Below, in pieces: positions 35,208 to 47,000 of a DNA stretch of 64,000 bases. The DNA is from Selaginella moellendorffii (Eukaryota; Streptophyta; Lycopodiopsida; Selaginellales; Selaginellaceae), in NCBI RefSeq assembly GCF_000143415.4, contig NW_003314292.1, forward strand, positions 943,666 through 1,007,665, in the 5' to 3' direction. Under the pieces are notes generated by a model, which made no database searches, was not told the DNA's origin, and saw nothing but the letters and a program-made list of their open reading frames with translations. Positions within the stretch are counted from its first letter, which is position 1. Each line of letters begins with the position of its first letter. Both the position numbers and the translations under genes were made by a program.

Positions 35208-35872
35208 TATTCCTTTACTAAGTTTCTAATGTATTTTATTTCAAGGTGAACAATCCAAATCTGAATCAGAGGAGGCGTGATGGCATGTGGCCCTTTGCAC
35301 TAGTATATCTTAATACCGGTCTGAGAAATAGAATGGCATGTGCCCTCAGGCCTTTTACTAAATCACCTTTGAAAGAAATGCAAGCCTCTATGTCGTAAAA
35401 AAAAGGTACTAGAGAAATTCCTTAATAATATGAATGTTATTTAGTTTCATGAAAATACACTAAGGGTCAAATGAGTTAAATGACTTCTCCAGACTAGCAA
35501 TGCCTCTTGCTACACCTTCACAATTAGATTCGTTAGAAAAAGATAACATTGAATAATATCTAAATGTTCTCACCATTAAGTTATATGTCTGGCTAATAGG
35601 AATGATGTTCATCTTGGAAAGCTCACCACACGCTCAATGAACAAACAAATAGTGTGTGCGCGCATGCCATCGCTCTTCTTTAGCTTCAGATTCGGCTTGT
35701 TCACCTTGACAATGAGATTTATTATACAACCAGATGGACTCAGTCTGGACACAAAGTCACCGCGCTAGTCACCATGCCCCAGATATGTCTAGCCCCTGGA
35801 CAAAAAACATATAATTTCACGTCATTTTCAAATACTTGAAAATTTGTACCTAGTCCCATTTTACTGAATAAA

Positions 35873-35896
35873 TCCCACTTTAACGAAATAGAGCTT
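35873..35896 (-). repeat. Right terminal inverted repeat of the large transposon
   Basis: In reverse it reads AAGCTCTATTTCG and ends AAAGTGGGA. Just inside it is TTATTCAGTAAAATGGGAC, a second, weaker copy of the GTTAAAGTGGGA motif, as in the MITE. Confidence 0.9.
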
Positions 35897-37259
35897 AGAT
35901 AGGGAAAACGAACTAACACTAAATCATCCGTTTCGTACTTCATAAGTGGACGATGATAGGAGTTGTAGTGCCGTTATTGTCCCACTTGTATACGACCTAA
36001 GTGTTTAGTAGACTTTGCTCAGACAAGTGGAAGAATGCTCGCCAAATACTAATCCCACGACCTAGCATCAACAGCTCGTGGCAATCGCAAAAGTAAACCC
36101 AACTCTGTTAGTAATATTGGATCATGACCATATGAAAATTTTTATAATGAAGCACCAACAGAACTCTATACCCCTGTGACACATGCATACCAAAGATACG
36201 GCAAATAACCATCCCAATCCAAATGATGAAACTTCATATACTTCACGATCATCCCTTTGAATATCCGAATGAGTTGTTCCACCAAACCATTTGACTGTGG
36301 ATGATAAGCACTCATAAAAGTGTGGCATATCCCCAATCGAGATGTCAAAACATGAAATGCCTCAACCATAAATGCAAGACCATTATCTGAAAGAATTTGT
36401 TTCGAACAAGAATGCTAAAACACCACTCGATTAAGGAGGAAGTATCCAAAACAGTTGTAAAAGCATTAGAAAGAGCACCAACTTCCACCCAACAAGTCAA
36501 GTAGTCAGAAACAATAATAACATACTTATTACCAGTAGTCAATCATGGAAAAGGTCCTATAAGATTAAATGCCACTAGCTCAAATAGATAGGAAACTGCA
36601 ATTAACTCCAACCATCCTTCCACGGCACGAGGGGGAGTATTACTAGCCTGACACCAAATGCAACTATGCACATACTGGATAATATCACATCGCATCTTTA
36701 GCTAATAAAAAGACTTATGCAGCTTCTCGGTCATATAAGGATGTCCCATATACCCACCTAGAATAAGAGAATCATGGTAAGCATGGAGAAACTGTGGAAT
36801 AAAGATTGAAAGCACCACCAACCGTAAATGATTATCAAGATTCATCCCCAATGAAGTAATGGCAGCATGATCACCTTCTAATAATATTTGAGAACCATGT
36901 AGATATGCATAAAGTTTCTTGAAACCCAAACTACTACTAAACACTCTTTCTCTATCGTGGAGTAGTTCACCTCCATTAGTTGTAATATACAACTGATATA
37001 TGCAATGGGATGGCACTGACCAGGCACACTCAGGCCTCTTGCATCAACACACTTGCAAAACCAATATCAGAAGCATTTATGCGCAAAATGAAAGGTCAAG
37101 TGTAGTTAGGATATGCTAAAAGCGGAAGAGTCATTAATAGCTCTTTGAGATCCATGAATGCTTGCTCATAGTCTTCAAACCAAATGAAAGACGGACATTG
37201 ATGATTTTAGCAATGTTCGCAACGGTGTAATGTGATCAGAAAGATGATCCACAAAACAA

Positions 37260-38547
37260 CCAAGACATTGGGAACTCCTCCAACCTGCTTGCAACACTTG
37301 CCGAACTTAAATAAAGTCAGTCAAAGAAGTGAACCTGGCGTAGTCCATATGTACTTGCAAAGTCTTGTCCAAAGAGCGTGACACAGCTCACTGGGAGTTC
37401 AAATAATTCAGCACTTGAGAGGCCGAAAAATAATGGCTAGCAAAGGAAAGTTGTGCTTCATTGTCTCGTCGATCTTCATCTTGCGTTTTGCTCAAGTAGA
37501 CCAATACTACAGGAATTTCACCAGCAAAATAAATGATTCCTTCTTGTTTCCGCTTGATCCACATGGCTTGAGTGGCCGCTACGCTGGTTTATGGTCCAAC
37601 TATAGCAACACAGAGATCAGCCAGAATATTAGTTACAAGGTGTGGATGCTGAGTTATAAAGCTGACACACCAAGATCGTTTTTCCTGGCCCTCGTTGCCA
37701 TCTGCAATCCAACTAGCTGGGAGCTCACGAAACCGGTCATCCTGTGGAAGGCCTGACAGACAAGGCTTGTAGGTGAGAATGCCACTCTACAATTTACCAC
37801 AGATGGAGAGCTTAAAGTCGAAGAAGATAGTGATGTTGTATGGTCCATGAAAACTGCAAACAGAGGTGTCCGGTGGCTCTGCCTTTCCAATCACGCAACC
37901 ATAATGCTCCTGGACAAAAGCTTGAGCAATGTCATCTGGCAAAGCAGCAACGAACCTTCTGATACTGTGTTGTTGCAACGAGCACTTACACCAGGAAAAA
38001 ATCTTGTAAGTTTCAATACTTCAGAAGACAGCAGTGATGGCCTCTATAGTCTCATCATGGAGGAAAGAAGGCTGTGCTCTTAAAGCGTTCACTTGCGCCT
38101 GAAAGACCAGAGCTCTTCAACCAGCACTTCTCTCTTAGAAAAAAATAGAGGAACACACGACACCACGTACCTGCGTCACTCGAGACGCTTGTTCTTTCAG
38201 CAAGTGGCCAATAAATATAAGATCTTGTGTTCTTCTCTTCTTGGCAGCTGTTGGAGATGACAGTGAGCAGCTCAACAATCCAGTTGACATAGAGGCAGCA
38301 CTGCCGCTGCTTGCTAGTGAGGAGAGAAGATCATGAGGCAGTATTCTCCGCTCATCACTGCCATCGAAGTTCCTACAATGCACACATCTGTTTGTAACAC
38401 TGAAAAAATTGATGCAAGGGATGACTAAAGTACCAGCTGCCAAAGACGAGAATGCAAAAGCAGAAGAAGTAAGTTTTCCAGTCTAGAAAATTCCAGCTAA
38501 TCACCAATGCATTCTTCTAGAAAGCAAAAAAAGTAGCATTAGGGGTT
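37260..38547 (+). pseudogene. Duplicated bulb-lectin-like gene, decayed copy
   Basis: This 1.29-kb segment is a close copy of 50,923-52,214. It includes the short upstream spacer, a secreted protein start (MASKGKLCFIVSS at 37,433) and a B-lectin-type domain. The copy has a TGA where the other has CGA (37,756), plus several further CG to TG or CA changes such as GGCGTCC to GGTGTCC. It replaces part of the gypsy-3 reverse transcriptase. The pattern indicates that this is the derived, methylated and silenced copy. Confidence 0.8.
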
Positions 38548-38635
38548 GGACTGAGATCCTGCAACTCAATCAACTTTGTTCTTCCCTTGATCGACTACAT
38601 AGGGAAGAACATTTGAAACAAAAAACACCAAAGTT

Positions 38636-38765
38636 CCTCGTGGAGGCAAGGTGTGTCTTCGACAACATGCAGCTTCATGATGCCGTGTCCTGGAACTCCA
38701 TGATCCTGGGATATGCAGAGGCTGGAGAGCACGAGATGGCTTTAGAGCTATATCAATGCATGCAA
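38636..38765 (+). pseudogene. PPR protein fragment
   Basis: About one and a half pentatricopeptide units: ARCVFDNMQLHDAVSWNSMI then GYAEAGEHEMALELYQCMQ. This is the usual plant PLS-type pattern. It runs into an A-rich tract and has no start, so it is a fragment carried or left next to the duplicated segment. Confidence 0.7.
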
Positions 38766-39199
38766 AAAAAAGCAGCAACAGTAGCAACAGCAGCAACAGA
38801 TGAAACCAAAAATGAAACAAACACAGAATGAAAGCAAGTTTAAGGAACAGCCAAGCAAACTAAAGTAAAAAAAAAGAGAGAGAAAGAGAAAAAAAAAAAC
38901 ACTCTCATCCAACAAACATCTCTATGCAGTCAACCGTAAGGGAAAGAAAAAAAAAGCATTAAAAGAAAGAAAGAAAAATGAGAAATAAAATGTACTCCGT
39001 CATACGAAAACTCAATGCACACTCTCTACTGTTGCTCTTTTGTTGTTGAAGTGAGAGGAATAAATGAAATATAAAGAAGTATCAGACAAAGGGGAGAAGC
39101 CTCAAAGTCACACTTAGCATGATTGCGTTGTAACCAATCCATATCAAGGATGAGGTCAAAAGCTTGACTCGGCACTAGCCACAATGATTGTAATCCAAG

Positions 39200-39418
39200 T
39201 GTAAGCAACCAAAGGGAATGACTTGAGAGATGATCCATAAGGTTCAAATATAGAGGGAAAGCACCCATGAATAAGAGCGTATCTTCTTTTCCAATCGGTT
39301 GAGGGTCTTGGGATATTTGGGGTTAAGTGTCCTTAGGTTTGAATAGTACTAGGTTGGGTGGGTTTAAATAATACTGGGCTGGGTGACCTCTCAGGAAATC
39401 CAAACTCAGGAGCTTACA
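39200..39418 (+). mobile_element. Solo LTR of TRIM family D inside gypsy-3
   Basis: It begins TGTAAGCAACC and ends GGAGCTTACA, with a perfect 5-bp target duplication CCAAG (39,195-39,199 and 39,419-39,423). It interrupts the gypsy-3 protease region. It defines the true limits of the family-D LTR (219 bp). Confidence 0.85.
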
Positions 39419-40882
39419 CCAAGGTTGAGATTGCCCATACGCACAACTAAATCTGCCTTATCCCGTGCATATACATATGTATTGGCGTTGCTATAAAGAA
39501 TAAAATTTGGCTCTGCCACACAACATAAGTGTAGATGGCAACGTATGGCAATAAGTCAAACAATAGAAGATAAACTCAAACCTATATCAACCAATACAAA
39601 GAGAATAATATGAGACTTCTTGTTATAAAAACGAGCTTGGAAAGTAAACACTAAATGAACTGATACTGAGTGAACCCCTTGATAATACTTCCAAAAGAAA
39701 GATGGAAGGGTCACTGACTTATTCACGCAATGTTCTTTTGTTACTCGTGCCACTTCTCATTTCCCAGATGCATCTTAGTGTCTAGACCTTCTACTGTAAC
39801 AACACTAACAAAATGTTATTGATACCAAGGTCTCCACCCAGGAAATGGAGGTTGCCAATCCGAAAAATGCCAACAACACCAATAAGTATAATCAACTTTA
39901 TCACATGCCTAATAGTGAACATCATGGCCACGACCATGTCCTTGCCCTTGTCCTTGGACTCAAGCACCAACAGACCTTCATTGGAATAGGACCATCGCCC
40001 ATAGGAAGTGGAGATAAAGGACATGCAGCAAAAAATGGAAAAAGCGACATCTCATAATGTTGTGCCAAGCAAAGAGCATTGTCAAAGGTGGCTAGAGCAA
40101 GTGCATGCACAAGTCTGACAAAATCTTGATAAAGTGCTAGCCACAACATTCCTAGTTTGATTCACTCCAACATATTTAGCTCCTCATAAAACAAGAGGCT
40201 TAGGAAACGAATGCTAAATTGCATCACTAACTCAAATGACCCTTAACGAAAACGATGCAATTGTTGGAAGGCATCATTATAATCATCAGCATGTTTGAAT
40301 GGACTTTTGAAGACATCCAGGAGAACACTCCAATCCCTACGAGTGATTATGCTCAAACCATTGTACCACTGTAGCACCGTCCCTTGAAGACACATGAAAA
40401 ACTCATGCAAACGTCAAACATCATCCCAAGAATGATATGTGGCAATTACCGTGAAATGATCAAACCAATAATACACATCATGAAAGAACTTTGGCTAAAT
40501 ATGAGGATTGGCACTAAGAGCAGGAGAAGCTGTACCACATGCTGTGAATGCCGCCATCAACTAAGTTTGGTTGTTCAATTGCAATCACATAGCATCAAGC
40601 AATTGCACCAATTGCTGCTTCGGAGTCAGAGGAGGAAATTGTTACTCTGCCATGAAGATGAATGAATAAGAAAGAAAAAAAGAAAATAAATGAGAAAAAG
40701 TTAGAAGGAAAGAGAGATCTACAATGCAAAAACTAAATTTAAACCAAAATCCTAAAAGGAAATAACAAAAGAAAGAAAATGGAAAAAACTAGATCTAAAC
40801 AATACAAAAGTTAAATTTAAACCAAAATCCCAAATCCAAACACTCCTTACCGACAACCAAAACTGCTCCTCACCTCCACCAA

Positions 40883-41034
40883 TGTGAATGTATGGAATAT
40901 AAAAAGGGAATATAAAAAATATACATATCAATTAACCCAAAAACCTTAATTTATATACAGGAATTAACGACTATCAAAATCCCACTATACTAATATTAGT
41001 ATACAGCATTGTAACCGTACACTTGGACCTCACA
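40883..41034 (-). mobile_element. 5' LTR of gypsy-3
   Basis: It is the direct-repeat partner of 23,081-23,254. On the minus strand it ends TTCACA, followed by TTGGTGGAGGTGAGGAGC, a degenerate primer-binding site. It lies 17 bp from the stop of the macro-domain gene. Confidence 0.75.
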
Positions 41035-41051
41035 TTATATATATATTACTA

Positions 41052-42470
41052 CTAAACAAAGCCTTCGGGAGTGACTAGAAAAGAAGGTCTATTGCTCCAA
41101 CATGATATGTAACAATCATAATCCAAAAACACAAAGAGGTCTATTGCAGCTACCCAGGCTCTCCAGGTGGGTTCATCCTTTATCACAAAGTGAACCTACA
41201 ATTTTAACAGAATAACAAAGGCATGTCTAAGCCAGGTTACCTCAATGGATGCTTCAGCACTTTTGAGTGCCTTTTGTACACATTCTACAGCAATATGTGC
41301 AGCTTTATCCACAGGAAACCTGAAACACAATGCAAACTCAGTATATACAAGAGGTAAGGTGTGAGTACAAACCCGCCAGATCCACACGAGATAGCTGGAG
41401 TGTTATAGGCTTAACAACCTCCTTGCAAGCAAATGTTATAGCATTCCTGTAATAGCAAAAGCACAATGTATCAAATTTTCTACACACTCTAATGTGCCCG
41501 TAAGTGAGACCAAGTTGTCTGGCAGCTTCCATCTCCCTGTCTTTGGAGTATCTTGTGCCTAGAGTAGCAATGATTTTAGATGCCAGCAGTCCCTCTGAAG
41601 GGCTGAAAAACAAGTCAGTTAAAAAGTTAAAAAATAAGGAGAGACAGTTACATGATCTCCAAGGCAGTAAACTTCGAACTAGTATAGTAGCAAAACATAT
41701 TTCTGAAAAAAGAAAAGTCAAAAGCTCTAAACACCCCTTTGCCTTACCCTGGTGGATCTTACCTCCAACAGGAATTACGATAGCATCATGCTTTCCGTCC
41801 ACAAACCACTCTAGTATGTCTCCACTTTTAATCACAAACTTGCAAGAGTCGACTTTACAAACAAGCTTGAGGTCCTTTTCCTGATCAGAAGACACTATAT
41901 CTACTCGGAAAAACCAAAAAAAAAAAAGAGAGAGGTAAATTTGAAGCATTATTACCTTGAGGTCCATCACCCTTATGCAGGGGTCCCTGGGACGTCGGGG
42001 CTCGCAAGAGGTAACGGGTTTGGGTACTTGAGGGTTCCCATTGACTAAGAACAGTAACGTCGTTATATAGCTATAATTAGTTTACTGTACGTACCTAGGG
42101 GTCTAACACCATATAACTCTACCATCTCTTCCTCGTCTTCAGGCTCATCTTCGTCTTCAGACTCAGATTCATCGGGAGGCTCAGAATATATATCGATTGG
42201 GCCTTCCTCTTTGTCCTCTGTGGCACTGTGTAGCTGTCCACTCACCTCTAGAGTCATTCCAGAGGCCACTTTCTGTCGCAGCAGCTCTGCAACAGGAACT
42301 ACTGCGAATGTCCTGCATTCGTCGGTCCCTACATCGGCAATCTTGCAGCAAGCTTCCTCGAGGCCCTGTACTAGTTTGCACGTTATAAGCTCGTTTGCGG
42401 ATCAAAAGTATACAATACTCACAAGTGCGTCAATCCGAGTGCTGAAAACGCTAGTATAATCGCTATCCAT
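41052..42470 (-). CDS. Macro-domain protein with acidic N-terminus
   Basis: The start at 42,470 gives MDSDYTSVFSTRIDAL. The next exon carries an acidic stretch (SEPPDESESEDEDEPEDEEE), and further exons then give a macro-type fold: FVIKSGDILEWFVDGKHDAI, VIPVGGK, PSEGLLASKIIATLGTRY, and FPVDKAAHIAVECVQKAL near the end. These match the usual macro-domain pattern of an N-terminal GDI strand, a VDAIV strand and a late PxxxAAxIA helix. Macro domains bind or hydrolyse ADP-ribose derivatives. Introns are 45-60 nt, and one acceptor around 41,890-41,915 is ambiguous. The C-terminal exon (VHFVIKDEPTWRAWV) runs to a stop 17 bp from the gypsy-3 LTR, so the original 3' end may have been altered. Fold assignment is moderately sure; substrate is unknown. 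Confidence 0.6.
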
Positions 42471-42539
42471 GTGACACTCTAGATGCAACAATAAGATAGG
42501 AGTCTGATCCCGGCTAGCAAAGATCTTCCATACAATCAA

Positions 42540-42745
42540 CGGGCGAGTGGAATGGAAGAATTTTATTCTTTGCTTCGATCGTCTAATGGAAGAACTTTTC
42601 TTTCTTTGCTTCGATCGTCTAGAGTGGAATGGAAGAACTCCTCTTTCTTGCTTCGATCATCTTGAAGGACTTTTCCTTCTTTGCTTCGATCGTCTAGAAG
42701 AACTCTTATTTCTTTGCTTGCTCGCTTGCTCGATTCGTTTCGATC
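42540..42745. repeat. Minisatellite between macro-domain gene and PPPDE remnant
   Basis: Four to five imperfect copies of a 40-55 bp unit containing CTTTGCTTCGATCGTCTA and GGAATGGAAGAAC. It lies between divergent genes and may be part of their upstream regions. Confidence 0.75.
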
Positions 42746-42781
42746 TTCGGGTTTTGGAAAATCTCGGAACTTTTGGTACGT

Positions 42782-43625
42782 ATCTCTCAGATGAGATCCA
42801 CTCAAGCAGGGATAATTTTAATTGTCCACAGTGACCGAGAGTGGAAGTGGCAGCAGCTATACGAGTACTACTACAGCGGTGGAATCACGACCAGCAATCC
42901 GGGGCGCACGCCCTACGGCCGTCCCGTGAACACGGTCGAGCTTGGAAGAACTCAAGTGCCAAAGGAGGTGTTTGAGGATTACCTCAGGGAGATCAGTCCC
43001 CGCTACACGGTCCACACTTACAGCATCCTGTCGCACAATTGCAACAACTTTAGCAACGAGGTGGCGCAGTTTTTGCTCAAAGTGGACATCCCGGACTACA
43101 TTTTGCGGCTGCCTCAAGACGTGATCACCACTCCCATGGGATACTTGCTCCGTGAGTGCCAGTTTTGTTTTTTTTTTGCTTTTGTGGATCTTTTTCTTCA
43201 CTGACTGTTTGATTTTCTTAGAGCCGATGATCCAGCAAATGGAGACCACCCTGTGATATGGAGGAGTCCCGCAAGTGCCTGAACTAGCAGAGGCGACGGG
43301 GACGCCACAATGTGTAGCGATGGCCAGACGTGCTAAGGAAGAGTGCCTCACCACCACCATACCCGAAGACGAAGATCTAGAGCTCCAGAGGATGCGCTCT
43401 TCGCGAGCAGTCAAGACGGCTAAGGTGGCTTCTCGCGGCGATGAGGGAGGAGCTGGGCGGAAGAAAGTCGCCGCCACCAAGATGGAGGACGCGAGAGCCA
43501 AAGTCCAGGAGTTTACTGCGCTCACCGCGGGAGGGCTGCGAGCCAGCGAGGCGGCGGCTCTTGCCGCGCGGAGAGTGATGGAAAGGCACGGCATTGGTGG
43601 CAGTGGCACGGCGACGCAGTCGTGA
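42782..43625 (+). pseudogene. PPPDE (DeSI-like) peptidase, 5'-truncated with a nonsense codon
   Basis: YEYYYSGGI, PGRTPYGRPV, LGRTQVPKEVFEDYL, then the catalytic-Cys motif HNCNNFSNEVAQFL and the IPDYILRLPQ ending are typical of the PPPDE/DeSI thiol peptidase family (desumoylating or deubiquitinating enzymes). The upstream W-H-T strand with the catalytic His is missing, so the 5' exon is lost. One intron (about 43,153-43,221) joins GYLL to EPMIQQM. A TGA at 43,253-43,255 follows, yet the same frame stays open for a further 120 codons with natural-looking Ala/Arg-rich sequence (ends GGSGTATQS), suggesting CGA to TGA decay. Confidence 0.65.
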
Positions 43626-44020
43626 TAGATACTACGTACGTTCTTTTGGGTGTGAGCGATTCTTCTACACCCCCATTGATCACACAGTTCCTTGATCGAT
43701 CAAAGCAACAACGATGATGATAAGTTTCATGCAATATTGGGTTTGCGGTCCATGCCATGATTGTGGATGCAGTTCGAAACATGTGATCTTTGGCGTATAG
43801 TCGACGTTGAATCTGATTTTTTCCATCGGACAAGGTTGCTGTCAAAGTTGCAATCATACAGGGTTATAACTCCAGCATTAACTCTGTAAGCAGGTGACAA
43901 GCTAGCGTAGTTCATACGTTCTTGCTCTGGAACTTCAGCTATTTGAGAGGTCTAGCTGAAAGAATTGAGAGCTCTGGTTTGTGCTATCTTCTTACTCTTT
44001 TGGAAAATAGGTCCGAGGAA
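43626..44020. other. Intergenic, upstream of the receptor kinase
   Basis: No gene is seen. It presumably holds the receptor kinase promoter and 5' leader. Confidence 0.5.
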
Positions 44021-47000
44021 ATGTGGTCAGCAGATTCTCTCCTTCAACTTCTCACGGTTGGCTTCCTCGCAAAGATTTATGTTTCAGCGCAACCAGGTCA
44101 GTAGTATTGCATATATGGTCATTGTGAAGAATGTTTTTGCAGGATTTTTGAGCCTGGACTGTGGAGGTTATGACAATTACACGGATGGAAATGGTATCGA
44201 ATGGACACCGGATGACAAGTATATCACCACCGGAATTCCAACCTCCATTTCAATCTCTGCTAAAAATCAGACAGATTTACTTTGGCAGCGTCTTCGCTAC
44301 TTTAATGACACCTCTCGGAAGCACTGCTATGCTCTGCCAGTCGTGGCAAACCAGAGCTACATCCTGAGGCCATGGTTCTACTACGGAAACTACGATGGGA
44401 TAGAAACAACTTTATCGCAGTTTAACATTATAATTGGTGCAAACGATGTGGTAAAGTTCGGCGTGGATTTAACCAACAAAGTACTGAAGTACTATTACGA
44501 GTTTGTGATTAAAGCCACAAGCTCGACCCTGGATCTATGCCTTGGAACCCGCTCAAATTCACCGGCAAATATCCCGTTCATCTCTGCAATCGAGCTCAGA
44601 AGACTGGATCCCGGTTTGAAAATAAGTTCTTTCAATGCTAGTGAGCTTTTGATCACTTGGAGAAGGATCAATTTAGGAGCAGCTACAAATCATACCATCA
44701 GGTATGAAATTCTTCAAAAGGTAGTTTTTCTTGACTCGTATCAAACAGATACCCTTCTGATGATTATGATCGAATATGGGTACATGATACATATTTCCCA
44801 GGCTTCATGGGAGAATACCAACGGATCAATACTACTTCTAATGTTTCTCTGGGAAAAACTCTTGACAAACCTCCCACGGCGGTGATGAGTTCCGCCATCA
44901 CTTCCAATTCGACAATGGTTTTCCAGTTCCCAACAAAGCTTAACACAACGCCGACTAAATTCTACGTCAACTTTTACTTTGCTGAGTTTTCTGCCCTGGT
45001 GAACAACACGAGGGAGTTCCGAGTCCTTCTTAACACCAGCTCGCTTGAATCTCCCCACCTTTTGGCGACCGTCAACGTGGAGAAGTATACTCAGGCTCCT
45101 TTAACTTCATTCCAAATGTACCTCAACTCGCCAGTGGAGCTTACTGAGCCAACAAACTTCTTGTTTGTGCCCACGGTGAACTCTACGCTTGGTCCGATTC
45201 TCAATGCTGCCGAGCTGTGTGAGTACAAAGGAGGTCTCCTCCCAGGGACGGAACCCAACGATGGTAAAGCACATATGAAACTTTAAATAATTGTGATCTC
45301 GTTAACATTGTCATAAACAATGCAGTGGCAGCTATACGTGATGTGATGAAAGATTTTCACATCACTGAGTGGTCAGGAGACCCTTGCTTGCCTGACGCGT
45401 ACACTTGGAAATGGATTACTTGCGATGTAGCTCAAATCCCAGCAAGAATTATAGAGCTGTAATAAGTGGACGCATTTCTAGCGTGATCACATTAACATCT
45501 GTGCATCACAGGAACTTGTCTAGCAGTGGACTCAAAGGAACCATATCACTGTCCATCACAAAGCTATCGCATCTAACAAAAATGTATGTATGGGTCTTTT
45601 GACGTAATTTTTCGTTCTTCTGATCTTTATGTCTTCAGATATCTGGATAACAACGCATTGACAGGGCGTGTTCCAGATTTTAGCTCCTTGAAAAATCTCA
45701 CGGTTTTGTGAGTACCACCATTCAGTATGCTAGATGATAGAATTTTACTAATTCTTTTGCAGGTCATTAGAAAACAACAGTTTGGATTGCCTACCACCAG
45801 AACATGTACACTTCTCTTACAAGTCGGTTTTTCTCTATTGCCATTGAATTGTGTATCACTTATATTTTTTTTCAGCGCTACTTTTAGCTTGTGCGAGAAG
45901 AAACATACAACACTTATATTTGAAGTAGTGGTACCATGTGCAGCCATATTGTTACTTGGAGCTGGACTTGTGGTTTGTTTCTTTTCCGGTAGAAAAACTT
46001 CAAAATCCATCACAGTACAGAACAGGAATCCAAGTAAGTTCCAAAAGGTAGCCTTGTGGGTAACTCATTTTCCTATGGCATATTGTTCCATCCAGGCTTG
46101 TCTCTAAAATCTCCAAACTCTAGCACTAAAATGATTGCTTACAAGGATGTGATTGAGGCCACAAGCAACTTCAAGAGAGTCATTGGTGAAGGAAGTTTTG
46201 GACCCGTGTACTATGGCTGCCTTCCAAATGGTGTTGAAGTTGCAGTCAAGGTTTTATCCAGTAACTCAAAGCAAGGATATCAAGAATTTCAAACTGAGGT
46301 GAGTTTGATCATCAACAGGTACAAATCTATCTAATTTTCCTTGATAGATTGATATTTTATCAGTTGTACACCACAAGAACTTAGTGCCCTTTCTTGGTTA
46401 CTGTACTCAAAAGTCCAAGCTCATACTGGTCTACGAGTTCTTGTCAAATGGAACGTTGAGGGAGCACTTGTATGGTGGTAAGAAATTTTTGTGTTGAAAC
46501 GTCCTCCTTTAATGTAATGTCAGAAGGTAAAAGATACCCAACTCTAAGCTGGAAAACTCGGCTTGGAATAGCTCTAGATGCTGCTCAAGGTATCTAAATC
46601 TCTGAATTGATATGATATAACTCTCTCTCATAGGATTGGAGTATTTGCACACATCTTGCAATTTACACATAATCCATCGAGACGTCAAAACAAGCAATAT
46701 ACTTTTAAGTTTTGATATGGTTGCAAAACTCAGTGACTTCGGTCTCTCCAAGTTTTATGACAGTAACAAAGCATCTCATGTCTCAACTGGCATCAAAGGA
46801 ACTCCAGGATATCTTGATCCAGAGTGAGCAAAAGTTTTTTTTCTCCATAAGCATGATATCTTACTGAATTTAATGGTTTTTCAGGTACCATTCCTATAGC
46901 AGGCTCACAGAGAAATCAGATGTATACAGCTTTGGAGTGGTACTATTTGAGATTGTTTGCGGACGTGAGCCCCTCAATTTCACACTTCTTGAGGAACAAA

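Larger units (their letters stand above)
23534..35896. mobile_element. 12.36-kb DNA transposon with 24-bp TIRs and AGAT target duplication
   Basis: Left terminus AAGCTTTATTTCGTTAAAGT (then GGGA) and the inverted right terminus differ at one of 24 positions. AGAT flanks both ends (23,530-23,533 and 35,897-35,900). On the minus strand, joining the flanks with a single copy of the duplication gives a continuous integrase frame (VRFPYLTIYGLSKALFA). This independently proves the borders. Inside are two divergent genes: a transposase on the plus strand (32,139-35,207) and a ParB/HAD multidomain gene on the minus strand (23,976-29,375). About twenty 20-22 bp palindromes are spread through it. The termini do not begin CACTA and the duplication is 4 bp rather than 3, so it is not a standard En/Spm element. 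Confidence 0.9.
23255..40882 (-). mobile_element. Gypsy-3: Ty3/gypsy element carrying a 12.4-kb insertion
   Basis: The integrase C-terminus is at 23,320-23,530 and continues at 35,901 beyond the inserted transposon. Further right are the integrase core (36,160-36,540), the integrase zinc-binding and RNase H regions (36,700-37,255), a protease fragment with LILDMDWLQRNHAKC (39,040-39,190), another protease segment in which DTGS has become DIGL (39,556-39,753), and Gag (about 39,790-40,650). Part of the reverse transcriptase is replaced by a duplicated gene segment (37,260-38,547). A family-D solo LTR is inserted in the protease. Without the insertion the element would be about 5.6 kb. It is non-functional. 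Confidence 0.8.

Noticed and set aside
23534-35896. Assignment of the large element to En/Spm (CACTA)
   Set aside because: The Transposase_23-like repeats suggest it, but the ends are AAGCT rather than CACTA and the target duplication is 4 bp, not 3.
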